Shown here: piece after piece, positions 1 to 8,514 of the stretch
How positions within the stretch are numbered: the stretch's first letter is position 1
How the letters are laid out: every line of letters begins with the position of its first letter
Assembly: GCA_016713535.1 (NCBI GenBank)
Contig: JADJOY010000017.1
Coordinates: 62,001-126,000, forward strand
Origin: JADJOY01 sp016713535 [NCBI: Deltaproteobacteria bacterium]
GTDB lineage: Bacteria; JADJOY01
Reading direction: 5' to 3'
Length of the DNA stretch: 64,000 nucleotides
The notes under the pieces: model-generated
What the model was told of the DNA's origin: nothing
What the model saw: the letters and a program-made list of their open reading frames with translations, nothing else
Database searches by the model: none
Translations under genes and position numbers: made by a program

Positions 1-39
1 GTCGTGATCCTCATGCTCACCGGGACCCTTCACCTCTGA
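1..39 (+). CDS. C-terminal end of an unknown protein (partial)
   Basis: Frame 1 is open from the window edge and stops with TGA at 37-39. It reads VVILMLTGTLHL, a short hydrophobic tail that could end a membrane protein. The next gene begins 65 bases later on the same strand. Twelve residues cannot identify a family, and the frame may be open by chance. Confidence 0.25.
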   Translation, partial: VVILMLTGTLHL

Positions 40-104
40 GCCCGCGCGGCCGTCGCCGAGCGGATGGGTGACGGTCGACGGACGGCTCACCCGGAAGAAT
101 CCTG

Positions 105-1741
105 ATGAAGATCGAGTTGATCGCTCCCAAGAACCCGGAGTCGTTCTGGACGTTCGACCGCGTCCTGCCCACGATCTCCAAGAGCGCCACGTTCCCGAAC
201 CTGGCGCTCCCGACCTCGCGGCGCTCACTCCGCCCTGGCACGACGTCGTGCTCCGGGACGAGAACGTCGAGGCGATCGACTTCGACACCGACGCCGACTG
301 GATCGGGCTCACCGGCTACATCGTCCACAAGGCGCGGATGTTCGAGATCATCGACGCGTTCAAGGCGCGCGGACGGCGCATCGCGGTGGGGGGGCCGTTC
401 GCGACGCTGTGCCCCGAGCAGCTCCGCGACAAGGTGGACGTACTCTTCGTGGGCGAGAGCGAGCGCACCTGGCCACGCTTCCTGTCGGACCTCGCGGCGG
501 GTGAGCCGAGGGCCGAGTACCACGCCGACGCTCTCCCCGAGCTCGACGACGCGCCGATCCCGCGCTTCGACCTGCTGAAGCTGAATCGCTATCGCAGCAT
601 GGCGGTGCAGTTCGCTCGCGGCTGTCCGTACACCTGCGAGTTCTGCGACATCATCGTCATGTACGGGCGCAGGCCGAGGACCAAGCCGGTGGCGCGCCTC
701 GTCGCGGAGGTCGACGCGCTCCATGCGCTGGGCGCCCACGACGTGTTCGTGGTGGACGACAACTTCATCGGCAACAAGAAGGCCGCCAAGGCTCTGCTCC
801 GCGAGCTCGTGGGGTGGCAGGTGGCGCACGGGTACCCGGTGGAGTTCATGACCGAGGTCTCGCTCAACCTCGCCCAGGACGACGAGCTGCTGCGGCTGAT
901 GCACGACGCCAACTTCACGTCCGTGTTCATCGGCATCGAGTCACCGCGGGTCGCGAGCCTCGAGGAGACCGGCAAGACCCAGAACATCCGCGCCGATCTG
1001 CTCGGATCGGTCCGCAAGATCCAGGACGCCGGCATCGAGGTGATGGCGGGGATGATCGTGGGCTTCGACAACGACGACGTCTCCATCTTCGAGGAACAGT
1101 TCCGGTTCATCCAGGACGCTCGCATTCCGGTGTCGATGACGGGCTTGCTGAATGCGCTACCGCAGACGCCGCTACGCGAGCGCCTGCTGACCGCGGGCCG
1201 GCTCGACGACGAGTACACCGGTGACCAGTTCGTGTTCTCGAACGTGATCCCGGCCGCGATGTCGCGGCTCGAGCTCTATGAGGGCTACAGGGACCTGCTC
1301 GAACGGCTCTACGATCACTCGAACTACCGCAGGCGTGCGATGGCCTTCCTCCGCGACCAGGGGCCGGAAAAACGCGTGCGTGTGTCCGCGGGCGCACACG
1401 AAGTGCGGATCTTCTTACGCGTGCTGTGGACGTGCGTGCTCCTCGCGCCGCCGCGGCGCGCGGCGATGACGCTGCGCATGCTCGGCGAGACGTTGCTGCG
1501 CAGGCCCAGCTCGATGCGCAAGGCGGTGGTGCTGGCGCTCATGCACAAACACCTTCACGAGTACGCAGTCTTCGTCCGAGCCGAGCTCGATCGGATCATC
1601 GTCGGCCTGCGCGCCCCGGCACCGCCACCGGTCGCCGTCGCGGAGCTCGTCGGTCATCGTCTGCTCCCTCAGGACCGGTTGGCGGGGCGCCGGTCGCCAG
1701 ATCCGGCGAGCGGGCACGTGGTCGACGTTCCGGCCGGGTAA
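105..1741 (+). CDS. B12-binding-domain radical SAM protein (frameshifted)
   Basis: The N-terminal half matches the cobalamin-binding fold that precedes many radical SAM domains (MKIELIAPKNPESFWTFDRV, then GGPFATLCPE). The radical SAM cluster site is GCPYTCEFCDI, which is CxxxCxxC, near 620-655. The C-terminal part resembles the DUF4070 region (LLNALPQTPLRERL). Such enzymes cleave S-adenosylmethionine to start radical chemistry and often methylate or rearrange lipids or cofactors; the substrate here is unknown. The ATG at 105 follows GGAAG at 91-95. The frame breaks near 214, where ACCTCGCG probably replaces ACCCTCGCG (one C lost); after that the reading continues in frame 2 to the stop. A longer frame-2 reading from 68 has a non-homologous N-terminus, so I reject that start. 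Confidence 0.8.
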
Positions 1742-1969
1742 CCCGGTTGGCGGGGCGCGGCCAGGACTCCGTCACGGCGCGCGGAGCGTGGACGGACCCG
1801 TGGCGCCGGCGGTGAGATCCGCCTCGATTCCAGGGAGATCCGTGGCGTTGGCAGACCTCCATGGCCGCTTGCTCGGCACGTCGTTTGCGCTCGCGAACGG
1901 GTGGCTCTGGCCGCGCGGCCCGGTCTCGCGAGTGAGAGCGGCCCGGTAGCGCCGAGGGGGGGCTCATCC

Positions 1970-3088
1970 ATGCAACGCAGAAGCTCGCAGGCTCTCGACG
2001 GGATCGCGAGCTTTCTCGGAAGGCTCGTCATCCGGAGCGGAGCCGCTGCCGAGAATACGCTCGCGCAGCTCGATGCCTACCGCGGTCGCACCGTCGAGGA
2101 GCTGTTCCCGGCACCGCCGGGGCTGCCCGACGTCACGGTCGCGCGCGCCTGGAAGGTCGGGCCTTTCGAGAGCCTTCACCTATCGTTCCCGTCGGAATAC
2201 CAGCCCATCGCGCCCGACTTCCGGCAGCGCCACGGCGACGAGTACCGCCGCAATCAACAGGTCTCGGTGCGGTGGATCCGTCACACGCGCGGCGGCCCAC
2301 GGCCCACGCTCATCTTCCTGCATAGCTGGATGCAACCCGATACCGCGCTCGAGGAGCTCACGATGTTGCCGGTGCTCGCCGGTCAGCTCGGGCTCCACGT
2401 GGCCCGGCTCGACCTCCCGTACCACGGACGGCGCAAGCCTCTGGGTTCCCGGTTCGGGGGCGAGTACTTCTGGACCGCCGACCTGGTGCGTACCGTCGAA
2501 GCCATCGGACAGAGCGTGTGGGACACGCGGCGCCTGGTCTCGTGGCTCTCCGCTCAGGAGGGCGCGCCCGTCGGGATCATGGGGTTGAGCCTCGGCGGGA
2601 TGATGGCGCTCTACACCGCGTGCGCCGACCCACGCCTCGCGTTCGCGATCGGCGTAGCGGCCCACCTCGATCTCGCCGGCGTCCTCGGCGACGCCTCCAT
2701 CCTGAAGCGCATGCGCGGCGAGCTCGAGAGCCACGGCTGGAGCCCCGCCGACGTGAGTGCCTACATGGCGCTGGTGGGCATCGCGGACCTGAAGCCCGTG
2801 ATCCCGCCCCAACGGATCTTGCTGGTCGCGGGCAAGTACGACCGGCTCCTCAGCGCCGATCGCACGGAAGCGCTGTGGAAGCGCTGGGGCGAGCCGCCCA
2901 TCCACTGGTTTCCGGCGGGGCATCTGGGGATCTTCACCCAGCTTCCGGGCACCATCGCCGTGGTTCGCCGATTCCTCGAGGGGCTCGGTCTCGGGCGGTC
3001 GCGACGCAACGGTGAGGCGGGCTCCACGTCTGTAGCGCCTACAGATCCGTTGTCACCCCCATTCAACGACGTTCCGCCGAGCGCCTGA
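1970..3088 (+). CDS. alpha/beta hydrolase family protein
   Basis: A 372-residue protein with the alpha/beta hydrolase layout. An oxyanion-side strand reads LIFLHSW at about 114-120, the nucleophile elbow is GLSLGG at 205-210 with Ser207, the likely acid is in AGKYDRLL, and the catalytic His is in PAGHLGIF near the C-terminus. It is probably a cytoplasmic esterase or thioesterase-like hydrolase; no signal peptide is evident and the substrate is not predictable. The ATG at 1970 lies just after a G-rich ribosome site (GAGGGGGGG, about 1953-1961). An upstream in-frame GTG at 1901 has no comparable site. It stands alone between the radical SAM gene and the encapsulin region. Confidence 0.8.
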   Translation: MQRRSSQALDGIASFLGRLVIRSGAAAENTLAQLDAYRGRTVEELFPAPPGLPDVTVARAWKVGPFESLHLSFPSEYQPIAPDFRQRHGDEYRRNQQVSVRWIRHTRGGPRPTLIFLHSWMQPDTALEELTMLPVLAGQLGLHVARLDLPYHGRRKPLGSRFGGEYFWTADLVRTVEAIGQSVWDTRRLVSWLSAQEGAPVGIMGLSLGGMMALYTACADPRLAFAIGVAAHLDLAGVLGDASILKRMRGELESHGWSPADVSAYMALVGIADLKPVIPPQRILLVAGKYDRLLSADRTEALWKRWGEPPIHWFPAGHLGIFTQLPGTIAVVRRFLEGLGLGRSRRNGEAGSTSVAPTDPLSPPFNDVPPSA

Positions 3089-3317
3089 TCGGCCGGCGCC
3101 CGCCGCGCCCGCCCCGACCTGGATAAGGGTTGCGCTTCGGTGGGGTGGGGGAATCGGCATCCACTCGCGCCGACCGCGCGAGGCGGTCGCGAGCCCGGCG
3201 CCCACCTTGCTCTATCCGTCGTGTGGCGGTGCTTGCGGCCGCTCAATGGCGAGGGGAGGAGCGACGGACCGTCGCGAGAGGGATGGTGGCGCCCCTCACC
3301 CTCGGTGGAGGGTCGTC

Positions 3318-3467
3318 ATGTTGTGGACAATCGCACTGGTGTTGATCGTGCTGTGGCTCCTCGGGTTGGTCAGTAGCTACACGATGGGCGGTTTCATCCA
3401 CGTTCTACTGGTCGTCGCCGTGATCGTGGTGCTCGTGAGCCTGATCCAGGGTCGCAGAGTCCTGTGA
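3318..3467 (+). CDS. lmo0937-type tiny membrane protein
   Basis: A 49-residue, almost wholly hydrophobic protein with two predicted membrane segments (MLWTIALVLIVLWLLGLV and VLLVVAVIVVLVSLI) joined by SSYTMGGFIH, ending in a basic tail QGRRVL. This pattern is typical of the lmo0937 family, short inner-membrane proteins often found near stress genes; their role is unknown. GGAGG at 3307-3311 precedes the ATG at 3318. It lies 101 bases upstream of the encapsulated ferritin gene on the same strand, so cotranscription is possible. Confidence 0.75.
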   Translation: MLWTIALVLIVLWLLGLVSSYTMGGFIHVLLVVAVIVVLVSLIQGRRVL

Positions 3468-3568
3468 CGCGCGACCTACTTCGATCGCTCGACTCCCGCG
3501 GAGGGACGAACACGTCCGCCCCGGAGCTCGATTCCGAGGGTGCCACCTCGGCGCCCGGGAGCCCACGC

Positions 3569-4012
3569 ATGAACGGTTACCACGAGCCCTATGAATCCCT
3601 CGCACCGCCGGACCGCGATCTCCATCGCGCGCTGCTGAGCTTGAAGGAAGAGATCGAGGCCGTGGATTGGTACCACCAGCGGGTCGTGACCTGCACCGAT
3701 CAGGACCTCGGGCAAGTGCTCGCGCACAACCGCGACGAGGAGATCGAGCACGCGTGCATGACGCTCGAGTGGGTGCGCCGCACGAGTCCGGCGTGGGACC
3801 TCGCGCTCAGGAAGTTCGTGTTCACCGAGGGCTCGATCACGCAGAAGGAACGTCCCTCCCCATCGGCGCCCCTCGCCGCGTCGCGCGGACACGCCGAGCC
3901 GCCGCGAGGTGACCTCGCCATCGGGCGTTTGCACGACCCGGTCGAACCGAAAGGGCGGCACGATTCGCGGGCCGCCGGCGCTCCCGAGCGTGCGCTTTGC
4001 CCCACCCCATGA
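3569..4012 (+). CDS. encapsulated ferritin-like protein (EncFtn), encapsulin cargo
   Basis: A 147-residue EncFtn, the ferritin-like cargo of encapsulin nanocompartments that oxidises Fe(II) at a ferroxidase site formed only when two chains pair. The known ferroxidase and entry residues of the Rhodospirillum rubrum protein all have counterparts shifted by four: Glu27, Glu28, Glu30, Trp34, Tyr35, Glu57, Glu58 and His61, in EEIEAVDWYHQR and NRDEEIEHACMTLEW. Near the C-terminus, LAIGRL (116-121) resembles the encapsulin targeting peptide core (L-x-x-G-x-L). About 26 residues follow it, which is longer than usual. The ATG at 3569 has GGGAG upstream. Its TGA overlaps an ATG (ATGA) 15 bases before the chosen shell-gene start, so the two are almost certainly one operon. 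An upstream reading back to 3464 has no ferritin similarity. Confidence 0.9.
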   Translation: MNGYHEPYESLAPPDRDLHRALLSLKEEIEAVDWYHQRVVTCTDQDLGQVLAHNRDEEIEHACMTLEWVRRTSPAWDLALRKFVFTEGSITQKERPSPSAPLAASRGHAEPPRGDLAIGRLHDPVEPKGRHDSRAAGAPERALCPTP

Positions 4013-4023
4013 CGAGGACACCC

Positions 4024-4848
4024 ATGGACACCTTCAGGACGTCGTTGGCGCCGATCTCGGCGACTGCGTGGACCGAGCTCGAGCGGCAGGCCCGGGCCTC
4101 CCTCACCGCGCCGCTCTCGGCGCGCCGGATCGTCGACGGCCGCGGACCGCGCGGGTGGGACGCCTCCGCGATCAACCTCGGCCGGCTGCGCCTTCACGAC
4201 GGCGAGCAGGACGGAGTGTCGTTCGGGATCCGCCAGGTCCTGCCGCTGATCGAGCTGCGCGTCCCGTTTCGCCTCGGCCTGTGGGAGCTCGACAACGCCG
4301 CGCGCGGTGCGCTGGACCTGGACCTGAGGCCCCTCACCGCCGCGGCGCGAGCGATCGCACACGCCGAGGACGAGATCGTGTTCCGCGGCCTCGCCGCGGC
4401 GGGTGTGCGAGGGGTGCTCGACTCGACGGCGCGCACGCCCGTCGAGTTCGGCGCCGATCCACAGCGGTTCCCGGCGGCCGTGGCCAGCGCGCTGGTCCGG
4501 CTCAAGAACGACGGGGTCGGCGGGCCGTACGCGCTGGTCGTGGGCGCCGAGCTCTTCACGGCCCTCAGCGGAACGAGCGGCGATCAGTATCCGCTGATGC
4601 CGCGCCTCGCGCGGCTGATCGATGGCCCGGTGCTCCTGGCGCCGGTGCTTCGCGACGGTGCGGTGCTGGTGACGAGGCGGGGCGGCGATTTCGAGCTGAC
4701 GCTCGGTCAGGACGTCACGCTCGGCTACGAGTTCCACGACTCGAAGGACGTGAAGCTCTTCTTCACCGAGTCGGTGACGTTTCGAGTGCTGGACGAGGAC
4801 GCAGCGGTGCTGTTCCGTCCCGAGGCGAGCGCGACCGCGGTCACCTGA
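4024..4848 (+). CDS. family 1 encapsulin shell protein
   Basis: A 274-residue shell protein with the HK97-like fold of family 1 encapsulins (linocin M18 type). The hallmark N-terminus is clear: SLAPISATAWTELERQA, then ARRIVDGRGPRGWDASAINL. The C-terminal part carries GYEFHDSKDVKLFFTESVTF, typical of the end of the family. These proteins assemble into icosahedral compartments that package cargo through a short C-terminal peptide. The length fits a small T=1 type shell, although the symmetry cannot be read from sequence. I chose the ATG at 4024 because GAGGA precedes it and the family usually begins M-D-x-x-x-x-S-L-A-P. The ATG at 4009, in ATGA overlap with EncFtn, would add five residues. The adjacent EncFtn gene defines the likely iron-storage role. 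Confidence 0.92.
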   Translation: MDTFRTSLAPISATAWTELERQARASLTAPLSARRIVDGRGPRGWDASAINLGRLRLHDGEQDGVSFGIRQVLPLIELRVPFRLGLWELDNAARGALDLDLRPLTAAARAIAHAEDEIVFRGLAAAGVRGVLDSTARTPVEFGADPQRFPAAVASALVRLKNDGVGGPYALVVGAELFTALSGTSGDQYPLMPRLARLIDGPVLLAPVLRDGAVLVTRRGGDFELTLGQDVTLGYEFHDSKDVKLFFTESVTFRVLDEDAAVLFRPEASATAVT

Positions 4849-4981
4849 CCGGCCCGGCGCCGAGGAGCTCGACGCATCGCCGCCGCGTCCGGGCGCGGGC
4901 GGCATTCCCGAAGGCCCGGAAACCAAGGAACCGAGTGGCCCGGCAACCTCGCCGGGACACGTCGGATGGCGGGGGACCACC

Positions 4982-5296
4982 ATGATCACGAACCGATTTC
5001 ACGTTGGCCGGCTGGGTGTGGGATGGACGGTGCGCCGCGAGTCCGACCCCGGAACGCTGATGCGGTTCCCCACCCAGAGCGAGGCCGAGGTCGCGGCCCA
5101 GGCGCGCTGTCGCGGCGCCCTCGACGTGGTGGTGGTCGACGCGGCTTCCAGCCAGCGCCGAGGCCGCGCCAAACCCGGCTCGTCCCTGGCCGCGCTCGAG
5201 GCGATGCTCCGCCGTGCCTCCTCCAGGCTCGACGAGTCGGCCCAGCGCCTCGCCGCGCTCGGTGCGTGGCCGCCCACCACCCCGGATCGGTCATGA
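4982..5296 (+). CDS. small DUF2188-like protein
   Basis: A 104-residue basic protein. The segment HVGRLGVGWTVRRES, followed by SEAEVAAQARCRGALDVVVV, resembles the two-strand and helix pattern of DUF2188 proteins (H-x-x-x-x-x-x-W-x-V, then a helix and a VVV strand). The C-terminal half is helical. No enzyme motif or signal peptide is visible. It follows the encapsulin gene by 133 bases and its stop overlaps the start of the next gene (ATG at 5293, TGA at 5294-5296), so it is probably cotranscribed with the histidine kinase. The family call is tentative. Confidence 0.6.
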   Translation: MITNRFHVGRLGVGWTVRRESDPGTLMRFPTQSEAEVAAQARCRGALDVVVVDAASSQRRGRAKPGSSLAALEAMLRRASSRLDESAQRLAALGAWPPTTPDRS

Positions 5297-6410
5297 CGCC
5301 GGAGCAGGGGCCGAGCCCGAGGCTCGTCGACTTCCTCGCCGCTCACCGCGAGGAGATCCTCCGCCGCACCGGCATCCGCGTCGGAGCCCGCCTCGGGCCA
5401 GGCGTGACGTCCGAGCAGCTCGAGGAGGGTGTTCCGCTGTTCCTGGACCACCTCGAGGTGGTGTTGGGGGTGGGTGAGGTGTCGCCGGGCGATGATCCGG
5501 CTCGGAGGAACGCGGGCGCGGCGGCCCACGGCGCAGCGCTCCAGCGAGCGGGGTTCACGATCGCTCACGCGGTCCACGGCTATGGCGACGTCTGCCAGGT
5601 CGTGACCGAGCTCGCCGAGGACCTCGGCCATCCGATCACGGTATCGGAGTTCCACGCCTTCAACTGGTGCGTCGACGTGGCGGCGGCCGAGGCCGTGACG
5701 GAGTACCAGCGCCGCCGTGAGGCCGCCTTCGCGAGCGACGAGAACGAGCGGCTGGGGATGCTGGCGCACGAGCTCCGAACTCGATCAACGCCGCGCGGCT
5801 CTCGTACGAGCTCCTGCGCCTGGGCCGGGTCGGCGTGCGCGGCAGTACGAGCAACTCGCTGGGACGCAACCTGCGGCGCCTCGGCGTGCTCATCGACCGT
5901 GCGCTCGCCGAGGTCCGGCTCCAGTCGGGAAGCAGCAGTCTCTCGCCGATCCAGGTGGCAGCGCTCGTGGAGGACGTCGAGGTCGACGCCAGGGCTCACG
6001 CCGCCGATCAAGGTCTGGGGCTCGTCGTGGCGTTCGTGGATCCTGCCCCCGGGGGCTGCGTCTCCATCCTCACGTCGGCCGACGCGGAGCGCGTGCGGAT
6101 CCACGTCGCGGACGACTGTGGCGGGCTCGGCGAGGGCGTGGCCGAACATATCTTCCAGCCGTTCGAGCAGTGGGGCGCGGATCGTACGGGGCTGGGCCTC
6201 GGCCTCACGATCGCTCGCCGCGCCGCCGAGGCGCAGGGGGGATCGGTGTCGGTCGAGGACCGTCCGGGGGCCGGCTGCACCTTCACCCTCGAGCTGCCCC
6301 GCGCATTCACTGCGGTCCGTGGCCAGGGCACGGAATCGGCGCCCGAGATGGCCTCCAATGCCGCGGCGCCGCGCGCTCGTCCACCGCGGACCGACCAGAA
6401 CTCGCCATGA
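5293..6410 (+). CDS. sensor histidine kinase lacking an evident N-box (frameshifted)
   Basis: The N-terminal 150 residues form a helical input domain seen on many soluble proteobacterial kinases (AALQRAGFTIAHAVHGYGDV). The H-box is LGMLAHELR with His159. The frame breaks right after it, near 5778: CTCCGAACTCG probably was CTCCGCAACTCG, restoring ELRNSINAARLSYELL, and reading then continues in frame 0. The ATPase lid region is present: DDCGGLG (G1/D-box), FEQWGADRTGLGLGL (F and G2 boxes) and GAGCTFTLELP. Between FVDP and PGGCVSI, where the family normally has about 30 residues with the N-box (N-L-x-x-N-A), that segment is missing. It starts in overlap with the previous gene and ends in ATGA overlap with the next, so this is an operon. 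No membrane segment and no adjacent response regulator are seen. Confidence 0.78.
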
Positions 6411-6643
6411 AGCCACCTTCCGGTAAACCCCGGCCGAACGTTCGCGGTGTGCTCCGATCCAGCCACCCGCGCTCGAGCTGGGCCGGGTCGCTGCTGGACG
6501 GAGAGTCGGTGCCGCCTCCGTTCAGCTGCGACCCGGATCCCGCGCCGCCCGCGCCACCCGAGGCGATCCGCCCCGCGAGCGAGGACCACGCGCAGGCCCT
6601 CGCGCGCTGGGAGTCGGAGGGTGGCGGGCTTGCGGGCAGGTAA
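6407..6643 (+). CDS. small Pro-rich hypothetical protein
   Basis: A 78-residue reading frame whose ATG overlaps the kinase stop (ATGA), the same coupling used by its upstream neighbours. The sequence is rich in Pro and Ser (DPDPAPPAPPEAIRPAS) and has no recognisable domain. Translational coupling is the main argument that it is real. The composition could also arise from a random frame in GC-rich DNA. Confidence 0.4.
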   Translation: MKPPSGKPRPNVRGVLRSSHPRSSWAGSLLDGESVPPPFSCDPDPAPPAPPEAIRPASEDHAQALARWESEGGGLAGR

Positions 6644-6736
6644 CGATCGGGCGTGAGCGCCGCGTCCGCTATTGAAGGACACGGGCTCGCCCGACACGTG
6701 GGTCTGGATCGGACGGCGAGCGAGGAGGAGCACGAC

Positions 6737-6917
6737 ATGTACGAGCAACGCCACGAGCGGCCGTTGCCCGCCGAAGACCGATCCGGGGAAGCTCTTCGCG
6801 GGGCTCTATGCGCTCTACGACGGGATCGTGTTCCTGGTGGTGGCGGGCCTGTTGCTCGCCCCGGTCACGCACCGGGTGCTCCACCACTTCCACTGGACCG
6901 AAGAGCGTGGCTCGTGA
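6737..6917 (+). CDS. small single-pass membrane protein (frameshifted)
   Basis: A strong ribosome site (GAGGAGGAG, about 6719-6728) precedes the ATG at 6737, which begins MYEQRHERPLPAEDR. A plausible continuation in frame 0 reads KLFAGLYALYDGIVFLVVAG, then LLLAPVTHRVLHHFHW, ending at 6917. Removing one G from the GGGG run at 6785-6788 joins the two parts as EDRSGKLFAGLYALYD, a protein of about 59 residues with one hydrophobic membrane helix. I do not recognise the family. It closes the gene group that follows encapsulin. Confidence 0.5.
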
Positions 6918-6946
6918 GCGCCGCGCCAGCGCACGTGGTGCGCGAC

Positions 6947-7423
6947 TCAGCGCGGTGGTCTCGCCGAGTCGTCGCGCGGCTCGGCGCCAGGCGCCGCGGT
7001 CCAGTGGATCGTCACTTCCTTCTTGCCGAACTCGAGCGCAGCGGACTCGTCCTTGCCGAAGTAGACGTCGATCCGGCGATGCCAGCGCGCGTCCATCTTG
7101 TCGGCGACTCCTCCACCACCCGGCAGTCCTTCGATCCGCACCTTCGTGCCCTCGTCGAGGCCCATCTCGGCGAGGTCCTTGGACACCGCGATGACCTGCA
7201 TCCCGGGGCGAAGCTTCGCCCCGCTGGCGGTGGTCCCGGGCGTCGAGTCGGTCTGCGCCGCGAGCGAGTTGAACGCGGTGGCCGTCACGCGCACCGATCG
7301 TTCCGTGGACGTCCGAGGCGGCGCGATGGGCTCGGCCGGTCCCGGCACCGGGGTGCGCTCCGTGCATCCGGCGAGCAGCACCGAGCACAGCAGGCCCCCC
7401 CAGAATGCTCGTGTCGCTTCCAT
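6947..7423 (-). CDS. 3D-domain lipoprotein (RlpA/MltA-like double-psi barrel)
   Basis: A 158-residue lipoprotein. The signal is MEATRAFWGGLLCSVLLAGC, with lipobox LLAGC and Cys20 as the lipid site. The mature part matches the 3D domain: TATAFNS, then TASGAKLRPGMQVIAVSKDL, VRIEGLPGGGGVADKM and RRIDVYFGKDESAALEFGKK. The repeated Asp positions and the Gly-rich turns are kept. This fold occurs in MltA-type lytic transglycosylases and in resuscitation-factor-like proteins, so a peptidoglycan-related envelope role is likely. GGAGG sits upstream on the minus strand (forward 7429-7433). It converges with the encapsulin group. Confidence 0.8.
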   Translation of the reverse strand: MEATRAFWGGLLCSVLLAGCTERTPVPGPAEPIAPPRTSTERSVRVTATAFNSLAAQTDSTPGTTASGAKLRPGMQVIAVSKDLAEMGLDEGTKVRIEGLPGGGGVADKMDARWHRRIDVYFGKDESAALEFGKKEVTIHWTAAPGAEPRDDSARPPR

Positions 7424-8514
7424 CCACGCCTCCGTACGGTGCGAGCCTGCCGACCCTTCACGCGCCGTCGAACCTTGCCTCGCTCGCGTACGACCTGCGG
7501 ATCGAAGATCCGAGGCAGACGCTCGGCGAATCGTGTGCGAGCCAGGAACGGGGACGTGTCGGTCGATCACGAGATCCTGCCGCTGCGGTTGGACGTGCCG
7601 CCCTGCCGGTATCGTGCATCCCACGACCGGTTCAACGAGCCATCCAGGTCGGTGGGAATGCCGTTGGTGCCGACGAGCCGTGGGACGTGGACGCTCGCTC
7701 CGGCGGGTCTCGAGGGCGTCGCGGCCGCGCCCTTGGTGCGCCGTCGCTTGGCGGCCCAGTTCGCAAGCGCCTGGAACCAGCCCGGGCTCGTGTCGGACCT
7801 CGCGCTCGGCGCTGTGCCCGAGGCGTTCTCGGCGGCTGGGAGCCCCCGGTCGTCGCGGCAACGCACGCTCACCACCGCCCGGCCACGAGCGCCAGGCGCA
7901 CGGGGCTGATCGCTGCACCTCGTGGCGGAGGGATGGATGCAGCATTCCCTACGGCGGAACGGGCGCGGGGTGTTTCGAGGACGGACATGTGCTCTCCCAT
8001 GGTGACACGCGGGTCGAAGGGCGCGGGAACCCGCAAGTAACGTTCATCGGCGGGCGGGCGGGTGCCAGCGCGCGACTCGCCTGCCCGGTCAGCCGGGCAA
8101 GACCTGGCTCGCCCCGCTCGACCGAGAAGCACGCAGAATGCCGGTGGTGAGCTCAGGGCCTGGCGGGTACGCCACCGCCGGCGCGGTCAGCCTATCATCA
8201 CGCCAGGGACGACGAACGCACGACCCGCCAGCCTTCCTTTGCTCGACCGGCCGGCCGGAGGACCCGGCGGTGTGCGCCCGCTCAGCTCGACTCGGTGCTG
8301 GCGAGGCGGCTGCCGGTGACCCGCAGTCGCAGCCAGTCGATGGCCGCGGAGCGATGGCCCGCGCGTTGCTAGCGCATGGCCGCGCACGGCTGCGCGATCG
8401 GGTTTCAGCCGTAATCCTGCGCAAAATCTCGCGCGACAGGCGAAACCGATGACCGACCCACTTTCAAACGGCGAGCAAAAACTACAAAGCGGCGGGGCTG
8501 GCGGAGGAGCGAGC
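7424..8514. other. about 1.1 kb without a convincing gene
   Basis: Several frames are open here on both strands, but none has a credible ribosome site, recognisable motif or protein-like composition; they are rich in Arg, Pro and Ser, as expected for random frames in GC-rich DNA. The last 130 bases before 8515 contain A-rich stretches (GCAAAAACTACAAAG near 8475) and probably hold the promoter of the following secreted protein. The stretch could be a decayed gene or could hold an RNA I cannot recognise. Confidence 0.4.

Noticed and set aside
68-213. Frame-2 start at 68 for the radical SAM protein
   Set aside because: Its first 48 codons do not resemble the family, while the frame-0 reading from 105 does, so a lost base near 214 is the better explanation.
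7405-8040. Plus-strand frame of about 210 codons as a gene
   Set aside because: It starts within the 3D lipoprotein signal region on the opposite strand, lacks a ribosome site and has random Arg/Pro/Ser-rich content.
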